DNA from: Nicotiana tabacum | Lineage: Eukaryota > Streptophyta > Magnoliopsida > Solanales > Solanaceae | Assembly (NCBI RefSeq): GCF_000715075.1 | Contig: NC_134103.1 | Location: 73,781,519-73,845,518 of the forward strand | Length of the DNA: 64,000 nucleotides | Reading direction: 5' to 3' | Shown: in pieces, positions 10,223-22,944 of the stretch | How the letters are laid out: every line of letters begins with the position of its first letter | Numbering within the stretch: position 1 is the first letter of the stretch | Notes under the pieces: generated by a model | What the model was told of the DNA's origin: nothing | Database searches by the model: none | Seen by the model: only the letters and a program-made list of their open reading frames with translations | Translations under genes and position numbers: made by a program

Positions 10223-11674
10223 TGTCTGGCGTGTATAAAATTTAAACTCGTACCCTGTCAAATTATAGTATAGAAAGATGTCGAACCCACAGAGATTGGT
10301 TTATCTATTCTACAGATGTTTCTTGTTTTAATTACTATTTGAGAAAATCAGGAAGAGTTGAGTTGTGAATTAACTAACTAAAAATGCATGAATAGAGCAA
10401 TAAAAAATATTTTATTTTTCACAAATATAATAAAAAGGTGTTGGGATCATAACTTCACTTAATATTTCTATTATATAATAGATAAAATTATCCTTCAATT
10501 TCTATTTCTCACAAATGTATAAATGCCTCTCACGATTACATTTATATATTATTACTTAAAATAAACAATTAATTACAGTCCTCTCATATTACTTAAGTTG
10601 AACAATTAATTACAATCCCCTCGGTTATACAAGTTAATCGTCAAAATAGTAATATTAAAGAGCCAGAAATATATGCTTAAACTAAAACTTGTACTTTTTA
10701 GTAAGTCACTTTCGGTTACCCTACTTGTTATAACTGATTACTATAATATTCGGCTCTTTCGATTACAAATAAGTGTAGAATCAATTTTAACATATAAGAG
10801 TTAGATGTCACTAAATAAAAGTTAACATCAATCAATACCAAAATTAACTATATTACTCTTCCGCCTCTTTCGATTACAGAATTAGTAAGAAGTTAATATG
10901 TAGTACGAAATAGATAGATGTTAACAAATTAAATAACACCTAACTATAAAGCCGATAAAATTTAAATGGAAAAAAATTTATCTCAAACATGTGAAATTGA
11001 GGGATAATATCTACTATTATATAGAAATACTAAGATCTGTCATTCTCCCAACACAAGAAAAGTTACTCCATAATGGAGTTTGTACTGACAACGAAAATAT
11101 TCTTGCCCATTAAATAAGAAAATTTAAAGAAATATTCAACAGAATAATTCCCCCTATTTAATTAAAAATAGGTGCTAGAGTAATTTTCAACATTATAATT
11201 TATTCGGAACTAGAAATGAAGATACTGTAATAGTTAAAAGAAGAAAAGAAAGTACTGAAAGAAGCAAGGAAAAGAAGAAACTCTCCTCTCAATTTTATGT
11301 TATGTAGCTCAATGTAGCGCTATTTATAGGTGGAAAAGTACTGATTTCTCACATAAATTTTCCCAAGTTGGCAACTTGCATGTACTTGTAGTTGTAAAGT
11401 TTGCTGAAATGTAATCCTCCAAATCGGCAAGTGGGCCATTTGCTTGAATTTTTTCATGTGCACAAATACTTTCATCATTTGTCAAGTTGCATAGACCGCT
11501 TTACTTTTAACTTTTCATCATCATAGTTCTTCTTTGCAAATTTGAAAATTGAACTTTTTCTTCTCATTGTTCCTTTTTCTTATTAGTTTAATTATTTCCT
11601 GCAAAGAAAGTAAAAGTATTAGTACTAAAAATTAGATTCCAGCTCAACTTATGCATGATATTTTTCTCTTATTA
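10223..11674 (-). repeat. 3' LTR of minus-strand gypsy element C
   Basis: In the minus direction the unit ends ...ACACGCCAGACA (plus strand TGTCTGGCG at 10223) and starts near 11674 just after a purine-rich AAGTGTGAGAGAATT, a decayed polypurine tract. The interior is AT-rich and non-coding. The integrase of the same element follows to the right on the minus strand, placing this LTR at its 3' end. The right boundary is good to a few bases; the second LTR of C is missing. Confidence 0.65.
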
Positions 11675-12779
11675 AATTCTCTCACACTTAAATGTTTGCT
11701 TGTCCTTGAGCAAAAAATAAATTCTAATAAACATGGTAGCTAAACACTTTAAGTAAAATCATGAGAAGTTTTGACATAAAAGAATTAACTAAGACCAATC
11801 CACGAGTTCAAACAACTTTTAACCGTACTCATGTTCACCTATTGAGAACTGAAATCACAATATTTTCTAATCCTGAGTGTGTCTCACCAAATGAAGAGAG
11901 ATACCCATATATCACACAATATATAGATACAAGAACAAAGAAGGGAATATATAAAAAATATTCGCTCACTCTCAACAAAGAAGTACCTCAAGCTACTAAA
12001 AATTGTCATAAGCTTGATTATCATGTGGTTCTCCACTAATATAGGAGTCTTTGAGTTGAGATTGTGTAGGAATTTTGCAAGGTTGTAATGTAGGCTTAGG
12101 GATGGGTAGGATATATATAGATAATAGTGACTCAAATTCCCTATAGGGACTACATATTTATTGTCTTTCCTCTCGTTTAAACAATAATACTCTATTTTGT
12201 TTCATCTTTTTTCACAATTATTTTTTATAATTTTACTAAAAACATATTTTTTCAGTTGTAACATATACTTTTTTTTTTACTTTTTGCTTTTAACAGAGAA
12301 AAATACTTTAAAGAAATACATATATAACAAACATATTCCTCTACCCCCAAGCTTAAATAATATCATGTCCTCATGATAAACAAATTAAAAATAAAAGAAG
12401 ATAAAGGAGCTTCCCTGATTTATTTCGATTCTGGCCTCATTTCCTTTTTCTTGGCTTCTCAAGTTTTTTCTCATATAACAAAGACAAGATTATGGCAACG
12501 AAAATGTTCTTTTTCATGATAGGAGAAAACTTTCATTGTCGAAAGCATGGGAGTGCTTCTTTATCGTGAAAAAATATATTAATACATACTACATACACAC
12601 ATATATATAATATAATACAAACATGCAATTATTGATTTTTTTTTACTTTCTTTTTTTTTAAGAAAAAAAAAACTAATTTTATTATATATATTTACTAGAA
12701 AGGAAATATTATATTTTACTGCTAATAATTACTTAAAATATTAAAGAGAGGGAGAGAAAATAGTTCTGAGTTTAATGTC
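11675..12779 (-). other. 3' non-coding region of element C
   Basis: AT-rich DNA between integrase and LTR. Near 12340-12372 the minus strand reads ATGAGGACATGATATTAT followed by TTAAGCTTGGGGGTAGAGG; element A has a close match just after its 3' ORF (41260-41297). Near 11690-11715 the minus strand has TTGCTCAAGGACAAGC, which precedes the polypurine tract in many Tat-group elements. Short frames here are not supported as genes. Confidence 0.6.
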
Positions 12780-14070
12780 GCGAGCTCGACTTATTTATAA
12801 AATTAGGCAAAAAGGATTGTTGAAGCCTGTTTGTCAAATACTTTGCTGATATAAGGCTTCAAACGATGATCGTTTACTTTGAATTTGTCTCCCCCCATCT
12901 ATATGTTGTATTTCAATGGCACCATAGGGGGTCACTTTTGTTACAATATACGGTCCTGACCAACGTGACTTGAATTTTCCCGTGAATAATTCAACCGGCT
13001 ATTGTACCAAAGAACTTTGTCTCCAATTGTAAACTCCTTATGGCGAATGAAGTTATCATGCCATTTTTTTGTCTTTTCTTTGTACAATTTAGCATTTTCA
13101 TATGCTTCAAGTCTGAACTCCTCCAATTCATCAAGCTGCAACAGACTATTTTTACCTGCATCTGGCAAATTTAGATTTAACAACTTTATAGCCCAATATG
13201 CTTTATGTTCTAGTTCCACAGGTAAATGACAAGCTTTTTCAAAAACTAGTCTATAAGGAGATATGCCTATGGGAGTTTTGAAAGCAGTTCTGTATGCCCA
13301 TAAAGCATCATTTAACTTTAAAGACCAATCATTTCGAGAAGAACCAACATTTTTTTTAATTTTTTTTAATTCTCTATTGGATACTTCAACTTGCCTGCTT
13401 GTTTGAGCATGATATGGAGTTCCTGTTTTATGAGTTACTCCATATCTTGATAACAAACTAGCGAATTGTTTATTTACAAAATGAGTTCCCTGATCGCTTA
13501 TGATAACTTGAGGAGTTTCAAATCTAGAAAATATATTTTTCTTGAGAAAAGCACAAACAACTTGAGCATCATTTTTTCTAGTAGCCATTGCTTCTACCCA
13601 TTTTGAAACATAGTCAACAACAACTAAAATATATTCATATCCATTTGAAGGAGAAAAAGGACCCATAAAATCAATGCCCTAAACATCAAATATTTCACAC
13701 ACAAGGATAGAGTTAAGAGGCATCTCATCCTTTTTTGATATGTTACTGCTTCTCTGGCATTGTCGCAAGTGGAGACATAATTTCATGCATCTCTAAATAA
13801 AGTGGGCTAGAAAAAACTAGCTTCAAACACTTTTGCGGCTGTTCTTCTTCCTCCATAATGTCCTCCTACAGCTCCATCCTGACAATGGCTTAAGATATTG
13901 TTCAGCTCTGTTTCTGGTACACATCTCCTAATCATGCCATCTGTACAAAATTTAAACAAGTAAGGATCTTCCCAAAAATAATATCTTATTTATTTTTTGA
14001 GTTTTTTCCGTTGTTAGTAAGACAAATCTTTTGGGATTCATCCTCCAACTCAGTAGTTGGCAATGTCAGA
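12780..14070 (-). pseudogene. Integrase region of element C, broken
   Basis: An open stretch of 241 codons (13666-12941) encodes a retroviral-type integrase core, with DYVSKWVEA, the DDE-region text [28 protein letters not shown] and the downstream [12 protein letters not shown]. To the right, before the core, a decayed H2C2 zinc-binding region is visible near 13930-13740 (GGHYGGRRTAAKV). To the left, past a frameshift near 12950, the C-terminal text [11 protein letters not shown] and a later region ending near 12780 can be read in another frame. It would insert cDNA in the nucleus if intact. Stops and frame changes show it is inactive. Confidence 0.88.
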
Positions 14071-14106
14071 TTTCACGACCCAATTTCTCCTATTGTCCGT
14101 GATGGC

Positions 14107-14126
14107 GCCTAACGTTACCGCTAGGC
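14107..14126 (-). promoter_or_regulatory. 3' LTR stem-loop in O
   Basis: On the minus strand GCCTAGCG, loop GTAA, CGTTAGGC: 8 pairs including one G-U. The same position as in L1 but with different arms. Confidence 0.75.
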
Positions 14127-15025
14127 AAGTCTACGATGAATTTACTACGTGATTACTTCTTTTAACAAGCTTACAAGTAATTAAGTTTCATGTATTTAGA
14201 AATTTGCAAATTAGAGAGTCAAATGAATAAAATAAAAGCATCTGAATGCACGCATAAATACGCAGATGTCACGACCCAAAATTTTAACCTGTCGTGATGG
14301 TGCCTATCTCAGTAGTAGGCAAACCGACAACATCAATAATTCATGATTTCCTTTCAATTTAAAAATGTAACGTTTAATACAATACCAAAATCTTAGCAAA
14401 AATCTGATACAACACTCCCAAAACCTGATGTCACTGAGTATATGAGCATCTAATATGAATACAAATCTGGGAAAGTACGGTCTACAATAGTCTAAGACCA
14501 AAAATACAGTAATACAGAGATAGGGAAGGAGAGACAAGGCCTGCAAAACACGACAACTACCTCTGAATCTCCGGAAAATCAGCTGTACGGAAGAATCAAC
14601 ACCCGCTATATCCGAAAAAACCTGAATCTATACACGAAGTGCATGGTGTAGTATGAGTACAACCAACTCAGCAAGTAACAATAATAAATAAGGAACTGAA
14701 GATAGTAACGAGCTACACAGTTATGGTTCATTTCCAGTAATCCCATCAAAGAATAGACATGCTATCAAATCTTGCAGTTTAATGTCAAATCAATTTTTAT
14801 ACAGTTCCTGTTCATGTAATCCGTATATCAACAATCTTTTAGAGATTTCACGACAATGACAAATAGCAACTAAATGCAACAACAAATAGAAATCAAGTAC
14901 AACCTCTCAGGACATCAATCGCTCACTGGGCTCCCAGCCCTCACTCAATGGGTACCCGCGCTCACTGGGGGTGTACAGACTCATGAGGGGCTCCTACAGC
15001 CCAAGCGCTATAAGCACAGATAACT

Positions 15026-15150
15026 CACGTGCTGTGCGGACAACTCACGTGCCATAATATAAATATCTGGATCCGCATGGCCAACTCACGTGCTGCACGG
15101 CCAACTCATGTGCAATAATAATATAAGGATCCGCACGGCCTACTCACGTG
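15026..15150. repeat. CACGTG (G-box) repeat block in P
   Basis: AACTCACGTGC or close forms occur about five times, at least four with an intact CACGTG palindrome. CACGTG is the core target of plant bZIP and bHLH factors; function here is inference. Confidence 0.75.
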
Positions 15151-16331
15151 CAATAATAAGCCAATAAGGCCTGCTGCAGGCGGGCAGTCCCGGTCCATAA
15201 AATATCCTCACAATCAGGCCCTCGGCCTCCCTCAGTCATAAATCTCTCCAGTCTCTCGGGCTCTCAATAATCATGAAATCAGACCAAACAACAATGATAT
15301 GATGTATCAATAATAATAACAGAGGCTGAGATAAAATGTGCAAGTAAAAACTGAGACGGAGTAAATATAGCATTTATCAGGCAATTCAACAAGTACACGA
15401 CCTTTGTGGGTCCCAACAATACTATCACATAGGCTAAGCATGATTTCTAACATGATGTACAGACAAATTTTATCAACACATAGAGGACATATAGCTAATA
15501 ACAAATTATTCAACTTTACAGTTTTCCGGGACGGACCAAGTCATAATCCCCTCGGTGCACACCCACACGCTCGTCACCTACCATGTGCGTCACCTCCAAA
15601 ATAATCACATGATACCAAAATCCGGGGTTTAATACCCCAGGATCAGATTTAAAACTGTTACTTACCTCAAACCGTGCGATTCTTTATTCCGCTATGCCTT
15701 TTCCACGAGAATTGGTCTCCAAAAGCCTCGTATCTAGCCACAATTAATTCGATTAAGTCAATACCAATTATTGTAATTAATTCCATAAGGAAATACTAAT
15801 TTTTTCAATAAAATCCGAAATTAACTCAAAAATCACCTGTAGGTCCCACGTCTCAGAACCCGACAAAAGTTATAGAATATGAACGCTCATCTAACCACGA
15901 GTCCAACCATTTCTCCAAAATCCAACACCAACTCGACCCTCAAATCTTCAATTAATGTCTATGAAGATTTCTACCATTTTCAATCCAATCCTTGCCCATT
16001 TGAACTTAACAATCTTTCCACAACCTTATAGGTATGTATACAAGATATTCTTACACCCAAGAATCATACTATAAATCACCCATTCTTATTCCAATCCCGA
16101 AATTGAAGGATTGAGGAAAGAAATTCTTACCTCTTTGAAGCCCTAGCAAGATCCTTGTGAAATCTTCAAACCTTGAACAAGAATTGATGGATAATTGACC
16201 AAGTCTTCACTTTCTCTCTCTAAAATGCTCTCACCTCTCTCTAAAATATCAGATTTTGGCTAAAAAATGAGCTTCAAGGGCTATAAATCGAAGTTGGGTC
16301 GGGTTAAAAATTAGAAAGAAAAGAAGCTCCG

Positions 16332-16610
16332 ACGCAGTTATGCGGTCGCATTTGCGATCGCATAACAGGTATGCGGTCCGCATACCGACCGCATAATTTG
16401 GCCTCCAAAGCTGGGCGTTACTGACCTGTTCTGCGGTCATTATGCGGTCCACATACTTGTTCTGCGGTCGCATAATGCACCGCAAAATAGGTCTGCGGTC
16501 GCATAGTGCACCGCATATTTTCCTCAAATCTTGCCCCACTACTGATCCACTTTGCGACCATTATGCGGTCCGCAGAGTGATTCTGCGACCGCATAGTGGT
16601 CGCAGAAATG
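16332..16610. repeat. GC-rich palindrome array (GCGGTCGCAT type) in P
   Basis: Repeated TTATGCGGTCCGCAT, TCTGCGGTCGCATA and CGACCGCATA words on both strands. The same array type recurs in LTR S (37360-37682). Confidence 0.85.
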
Positions 16611-17216
16611 ACTATTTTCCGACAAATTTTTCCTTTACACTTCGGTGCATTGTTCAACCCAAAACCTTAATTTCTTTAGCAAACTTTCTCTGGTATCGTT
16701 ACACATAAGTTAACATCCTGTCAACCTTTTCAACTTAAATTCTAAACCTTGGAAATAAGGCTCCAAATCATTTCAAAACCTTACCGAACCCAAACCAATT
16801 ACCCCAACAAGCCAAATAACAATTGTAATTCATAATTTGAGCAGTAAATGGGGGAACGGGATTGCAATAGTCAAAACGACCGGCCGGGTCGTTACAGTAG
16901 ATACTCCAAAAATATAAAGTCTATCCAAATGTGTGCCAATATCTGGTGTCACAAGTGTATGAGCACTAATAGATTACACAAAACTCTAGCCATTGTCTGA
17001 AATGAAAAATATATAGAAATAAATATAAAGGAGAGACTCTAGGTGCTGCGGAACAACTCAGGAATGCAGCTCACCACTAGGCCTTGGGATATCTGGGATG
17101 CACGCCGGTAATACCGCCTGATGCACCTGCCTCAGATCCTGTATGATTAGTGCAGAAGTGTAGCATGAGTACATAAATGTCACGACCCAAAATTCCACCA
17201 CAGGCATCGTGATGGC

Positions 17217-17237
17217 ACTTAGTCTCTAAGACTAAGT
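17217..17237 (-). promoter_or_regulatory. 3' LTR stem-loop in Q
   Basis: ACTTAGTC and GACTAAGT make a perfect 8-bp stem around a 5-base loop. Compared with L1, a C-G pair has become U-A on both sides. Confidence 0.8.
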
Positions 17238-17999
17238 AAGCCGATTAAAATTACAATTCAAGCTAATTTTTTATTATTAAATAGGTAATCAAAACCAACA
17301 TCGGAAATATTCACAAACGACCTCCCAAGACTGGTAATACTGAGTCATGAACTCTACTGAATACATGAAATGATCTCAAGGATCGAATATACAATATTGT
17401 TCGAATAAGAGTTGACAGTACAATAAAATAGAAAGACTCCAAGGGATTACGACGACCGAGCAGCTCTACCTGGAATCCTTGCGATCTCACTTTAACTCTG
17501 TCTGAGTCCGATAACTCCAATACCTGACTCTGCACAAAAATGTGCAGAAGTGTAGTATGAGTATACCACGGTCGGTACCCAGTAAGTATCAAGACTAACC
17601 TCAGTGGAGTAGAGACGAGGTACAGTCAAGACACTCACTAGTCTAATAACCTGTGCAATATGATATACAAAATAATAGGAAACAAATAACAATAAGGGCA
17701 ACACAAACCAACCAATGATATGCACAACAGGGCAACAAGAACGCCATTAATATCGCTCAACAGATAATAAATATAAGTACACCAAATTAAATCAAGTCCT
17801 TCAAATAAATATCTTTGAAATATAATTCTTTCCATAAATCTCTTTCAAACATAATTTCCTCAATTAGGTATCTTTCAAATATAATTTTTTCAATAAATAC
17901 TTTTTGAATAAAAATCCTTCCAAATAAATATTTAGAATATAATTCTTTCGATAAAAAGTCATCATTTGACACCCCATTTCATAATCATAAAAATACGGG

Positions 18000-18430
18000 T
18001 CTCAGCCCTTTTCATATTGTTGTAACACGGGACTCAGCGCACTTTCATATTTTCATGGCACCCTGTGCCCATATTTCTATCAAAACCGCACGGATAACTC
18101 ACGTGCCAATAGTAAAAATCATCATATTTTTCCAGCACCTCGTACCCATATTTCTTTCATAACTGCCCAGACAACTCACGTACCAATAATATAATCACTA
18201 TATTTCCCTGGCATCTTGTGCCTGCATTTCATTTCACATTTGCACGAACAGTTCACGTGCCAATAACATCATCATTATATTTCCTTGGCACCTCGTGCCC
18301 ATTTTTCATATCACATATGCACGGACAATTCACATGCCAATATTATCATTACTTACTCACGGCACCTCGTGCCCACATTTCTTTTCATAATCTGCCTAGC
18401 AATAGCCACGTGCTCCCAATTTCAACATAG
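18000..18430. repeat. GGCACCTCGTGCC / CACGTGCC tandem block in Q
   Basis: Alternating GGCACCTCGTGCCCATATTTC-like and CGGACAACTCACGTGCCAATA-like words (about five units), some with CACGTG, others decayed to CACATG or CACGTA. Confidence 0.75.
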
Positions 18431-18732
18431 ATCAAATCAATTGGCACGGAAACACCCTTCGTGTATTTTTCTCTTTCTCACCGTGCATACATATAACAAT
18501 ACCAACTAGGTGGGAGAAAAGTCAATAACAATAAAAAAAATAAAGTGGAAGGCACACAATAAGCAATAATGACTACAAGTCACATAGAAAACCTAAGTGC
18601 ACAATAACATCTCAAGATACAGGCCTAAATAAATACACAACGAAAATATATCACAATATAATGTATATATTTTATCCTCGCCTGCACGGAAACATCCTTC
18701 GTACCATGAACATATAATAATATAAAAATAAT

Positions 18733-18972
18733 GGCACGACATCAACCTTCGTGCTTTTACACTCACAATGGCACGACATCACCCTTTGTGCTTTACACTC
18801 ACAATATGGCACAACATCACCCTTCGTGCTTTACACTCACAATGGCATGACATCACCCTTCGTGCTTTACACTCACAATATGGCACGTCATCAACCTTTG
18901 TGCTTTACACTCTCTCTCACATGATAATATAATTCAAATGGCACGACATCACCATTTGTGCTTTACACTCTT
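18733..18972. repeat. ~36-bp minisatellite with GCACGA/TCGTGC ends in Q
   Basis: Six units like GGCACGACATCACCCTTCGT followed by GCTTTACACTCACAAT. Each unit contains GCACGA and its complement TCGTGC about nine bases apart, so every unit could fold as a hairpin. LTR T carries the opposite-strand counterpart near 48090-48196. Confidence 0.85.
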
Positions 18973-20123
18973 CCTTACCAAGCACATATATATCATTGAC
19001 AAGCAAGGTAGGAAGTATAAATAACATCTAGGAGAGTGTTTAAACCACAACACAATACAATAATTCATATCACAATTTGCCACTGACCACAATCAAATTC
19101 CAAATATGTAGCAGAATCAATAAATTTCTCAACAAATAGCCCAAGGCTCCACACGGCATATATAAAATCTCAAAAACAACCACAAGGATGGGAAAATTAC
19201 TCATCACAAGACAACACCTTCTTTAATCCAATTTTTTTGATAAATATATAAATGCCTCAATTAAACATATTTAATTAATTATTTCTATATGAAAATCCAT
19301 AATGTGATTATTTCCAATAAATATCAAATCAACAACACTCGGAATTTACATAAAAATCCAAGTGACACTAATACCAAATGATCATATAAAATACAAATCC
19401 GACAAACAAGGAATGAGGCATAACAAATCAAGGATTTACTAAGTTCCAACAATTTTCCAATTTAATACATAAGGGCGTCTACGAATTTCAACCGATATAA
19501 CTTGCACATATAAACCAAGTACGTACTCGTCACCTCGCGTACATGATTTTAAATTACACAATTTCCACATAAGACTCAATGCCTAAGGGGTAATTCCCTC
19601 ACTCAAGGTTAGGCAAGATACTTACTTCATTTCGCAATCAATTTCAAGATTCCAATAAACCTTTTCCTCGCGAATTCGTGTCCGAAAGCTTCAAATCTAG
19701 TCACAAACAATTCGATATACTCAACACGAATTGTAGGAATTAATTTCATATGAAAATACTAATTTTTCAACAAAATCCGAAATTTAACTCAAAAATCGCC
19801 CATGGGGACCACATCTTGGAATCCGACAAAACTCACAAAATCCAACAATCCATTCAATTATAAGTCCACCCATACCAATTTTATCAAATTCCGATATTGG
19901 ATTGACCTTCAAATCTTCATTTTACATTTTTGGAAGATTTTCCAAAAATCTGGTTTTTGTTCCATAAATTTACGGATTCATGATGTAAATGAGTATGGAA
20001 TTATGAAATATAATTAATATAGGATAAGGAACACTTACCCCAATGTTTACCCGTGAAAATCGCCCAAAAATTGCCAGAACCGAGCTCCCCAACTATTTTT
20101 ATGTCAAAAATGGCCAAAAAATC

Positions 20124-20131
20124 CGTTTATA
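20124..20131 (-). promoter_or_regulatory. TATA box of LTR Q
   Basis: TATAAACG on the minus strand, immediately downstream (in LTR direction) of the GC module at 20151-20250. The same octamer is found after the GC module in both LTRs of element D. Confidence 0.65.
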
Positions 20132-20150
20132 GAGCCTCTGGTGTTTTCGA

Positions 20151-20250
20151 GCGTCACAGGTAGCATGGGGCGCTGCCTGTGGCGCTATTTCCAGTACCCT
20201 TAAATATCTCAGTGCCAGGGCTAGCGCCCCACGCTACCCTGGGCGCTCGC
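20151..20250 (-). repeat. GC module (GCGCC type) in LTR Q
   Basis: About 100 bp beginning GCGTCACAGG, with GGGGCGCTGCCTGTGGCGC, and ending with AGCGCCCCACGCTACCCTGG. Homologous by eye to modules at 42443-42540 and, on the other strand, 50564-50665 and 56801-56904. Confidence 0.85.
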
Positions 20251-21845
20251 GGCGACGGAAAATCTTTTTCGATACGGAAATGGGCATAACTCTCTCATAC
20301 GATGTCCGAATTCGACGATTCTTTTTGCTATGAATCCAAAATTTTAATACGGATCTAATGATTCAATCAAAACCGAATTTAGAGATCATTTGGTTAATGT
20401 GATACCACGTATTCTTGAAGAATCGATGTCGAAATATAGCAAATCAAGTCCGATTGATCTCAAATTTTGCATACAAGTCATAATACATCATATGAAGCTA
20501 TTCGAGACTTCAAATAGTAGAGAGGAGTGTAATTACTCAAAACAACGAGCCGGGTTATTACGATAAATAACATGTACCTAGTAAGTATCAAGTCTAACCT
20601 CTAAGAAGTAGTGACGAGGGGTCGACTTCGAAACTTACTATGGGATAAAAATATGAATACATAAAATTTAAAACAAACATAAGTTATGTAAATGATAGTA
20701 ATAATTCCTTGACAAGCAGGAGAAAATAATTATTTCACAAAGTAATAATTTCCAAATAAATTTCCGTCATTTATAAGGGTAATCCCGTAAGCCACAAAAA
20801 CAATGTCATGTATGATTAGACTCCGAGTATTACTAGCACGATTTATGCCGAGGTCGTACGACCCAATCCAGAATAACATGTACACTGCTGAGGGACATGC
20901 AACACGATCCATAGATGCATCTATCTACTGCCGAGGCGTTCGGCCTGCTCCACAAGAAGAAAGGATACTTTATAAGCATTTGACTTGACGTTATAACAGG
21001 GCTAGTACACAATATAATAAAATTTCTATTAACGGTCAAATAATCCGTTAAAATTTCAAGTAAGTGAAATTCGATCTTTTACAATTCCTCTAACAAGTTC
21101 TAATATAATTTTAGGCACTTAAATTAACAAGTAGGGAGCACACACTTCAAGTAATCCATGGTTTGGGTCCTAAGCTACCCGGACGTTAGCATGAATAGTA
21201 GCTATGCACGGACTCTCATTACCTCGTACGTACGTAGACCCCACAATTAGAAGCAAATATTAATTTAAATCACATATGGGGTAAATTCCCTCTTACAAGG
21301 TTAGACAAGAGACTTTATCTCGTCCCAAAGCTCAATTTCCGGCCTCAAATTCACTCCAAAGCCTCAATTCGGTGCCGAACAATCCAAAACTTGTCAAATG
21401 TTGTATAAATCGATTAATATATGTTCAAAAGTTCATATTCTAACCATTAAAGTGATTATACAACCCCAATTGGAGGATCCCTAAAATTCATCCCCGGGCC
21501 CATGTGCCCGGATTTCGGAAATTTTTGAAGAAAGTTGTTACACATATCCTCACGAACTCAAATATATAGTTTTCACTCAATTCCATAACCATTTTCTTGG
21601 TTAAATCTTATTTTTATCAAAACCTAGGGTTATTCATCTAAACCCATAATTTTCACAAATTTTCATGTTTAAATCTACCCATGATCTATGTATTAAACTC
21701 ACATTGCATAGAAATTACTTACCTCAATTAGCCAAGTGGAAATCCCCCTCTTTAAAGCTCCACAATTTCTCAAGGGTGCAATAAAATGAACCCAAAATAG
21801 CCTAAGTCCCATTTTAAAAGGACCACTCTGCCTCCAGCGATTCCG

Positions 21846-22232
21846 CACTTGCGGTCGCTGGGCCGCATCTGCGGACCAAGGTCCGCTTTTGCGGAAGTGC
21901 CTAAGGCTGGCTGCTTTCGCTTTTGCGGGCGGGATTCTGCTTCTGCGATCCCGCTCCTGCGCTTGTTTCCCTGCTTCTGCGGACCACAAGCCAATGTCCA
22001 AAGCCGCTTCTGCGGCCACAAGCTCGCATATGCATGCTCGCTTCTGCGGCAAGTTCGTCGCACCTGCAACCCTATTCCGCTTCTGCGATGGCCTTCTTCG
22101 CATATGCGCCTCCGCAGGTGTGGTCCATTCGCCGCTTCTGCGATCAATGGATAGCCTGTGCTGCAATGCTTCTGCGGTCCATGGCTCGCTTCTGCGAGCT
22201 CGCACCTACGGCTAGCCCTCCGCGGGTGCGAT
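21846..22232. repeat. GC-rich palindrome array (TTCTGCGG/CGCANNTGCG type) in O
   Basis: Dense CTTCTGCGG, CGCATATGC and CGCACCT words over ~390 bp. Many overlapping long frames here come from the low stop content of the GC-rich array and are not genes. Confidence 0.85.
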
Positions 22233-22944
22233 TACACCAGAAGCCTAGTGCTTCAGCTTCCCTTCTAAGTCAAAATGAGTTACGCGCCTCGTCCGATTAA
22301 CACCCGAGGCCTCGCCTAAACATACTATTGAGTTTGAAATCATAAAACAAACTCGCTCGGACCCTCAGAACGCATAAAACAACATCAAAACTAAGGATCA
22401 CCCTCCAAACCAAATTGAATCAACTTATGAACTTCAAGTTCTTTCAACTTACTCCGAATGCGCCGAAACATACTTAAACTACTCGGAATGACACCAAATT
22501 TTGCGTGCAAGTCGCATATCACCATACGGAACTATTCTCAGACTCGGAATCCCAAACGGACCTCTATAACATCAAACCCTACTTCGAACCAAATTTAATG
22601 AACTTTTAAACCTTCAAGTTGCCAACTATCAATATTAGGCGCCGAAATGCTCCCGGGTCATCCAAAATCTGATACGAACATACGCCCAAGTCTAAAATTA
22701 TCATACGAACCTTTTGAAACCATCAAATCCCAGTTCCGGAGTCGTTTACTCAAAACGCTAACCAAAGTCAAACTTGGCCCTTTTTGCCAACCTTTAGGAT
22801 CCAAGTGTTCCGATTTCAACATGAACCCTTTCAAATCCCAAACTAACCATCCCTGGAAGTCATAAAATAGTAAAAGTACATACGTGGAGTCTTATTTAGG
22901 GCAACGGGGTTCTAGAAGGTAAAATGACCGGTCGGGTCGTTATA

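Larger units (their letters stand above)
14267..16896 (-). mobile_element. Solo LTR P (minus), nested in O
   Basis: The 2630-bp unit begins TGTCACGACCC and ends GGGTCGTTACA on the plus strand, so it lies in minus orientation. Flanks GCAGA (14262-14266) and GTAGA (16897-16901) differ by one C/T change, consistent with an aged 5-bp target duplication. It contains a CACGTG-rich block (15026-15150) and a GCGGTCGCAT palindrome array (16332-16610). No internal region or primer site, hence solo LTR. Confidence 0.9.
17178..20562 (-). mobile_element. Solo LTR Q (minus), nested in O
   Basis: The 3385-bp unit runs from TGTCACGACCC to GGGTTATTACG (decayed GGTCGTTACA). Perfect 5-bp duplication ATAAA at 17173-17177 and 20563-20567. 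Without Q the flanks rejoin to text like that in LTR R near 25197 (ACATAAATAATATGTACC). It holds CACGTG-like and GCACGA/TCGTGC minisatellites, a GC module (20151-20250) and a minus-strand TATA box (20124-20131). Confidence 0.92.
14071..22944 (-). mobile_element. Solo LTR O (minus), split by nested LTRs P and Q
   Basis: Left end TTTCACGACCC (14071), right end GGTCGTTATA (to 22944): decayed forms of the family ends. Removing P (14267-16896) and Q (17178-20562) joins three segments (14071-14266, 16897-17177, 20563-22944) into about 2.85 kb of continuous LTR; the joins match the uninterrupted LTR R. The flanks TCAGA and TTAGT share 3 of 5 bases, a weak target duplication. It interrupts element C between RNase H and integrase. 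Confidence 0.82.

Noticed and set aside
11761..12135. Frames of 83-92 codons on both strands in the 3' region of element C
   Set aside because: AT-rich non-coding DNA between integrase and LTR; no similarity recognised.
21699..22300. Overlapping frames of 100-168 codons on both strands
   Set aside because: They coincide with the GC-rich palindrome array of LTR O, where stop codons are rare in all frames; compositions are biased to Arg, Ala, Cys and Ser with no domain.
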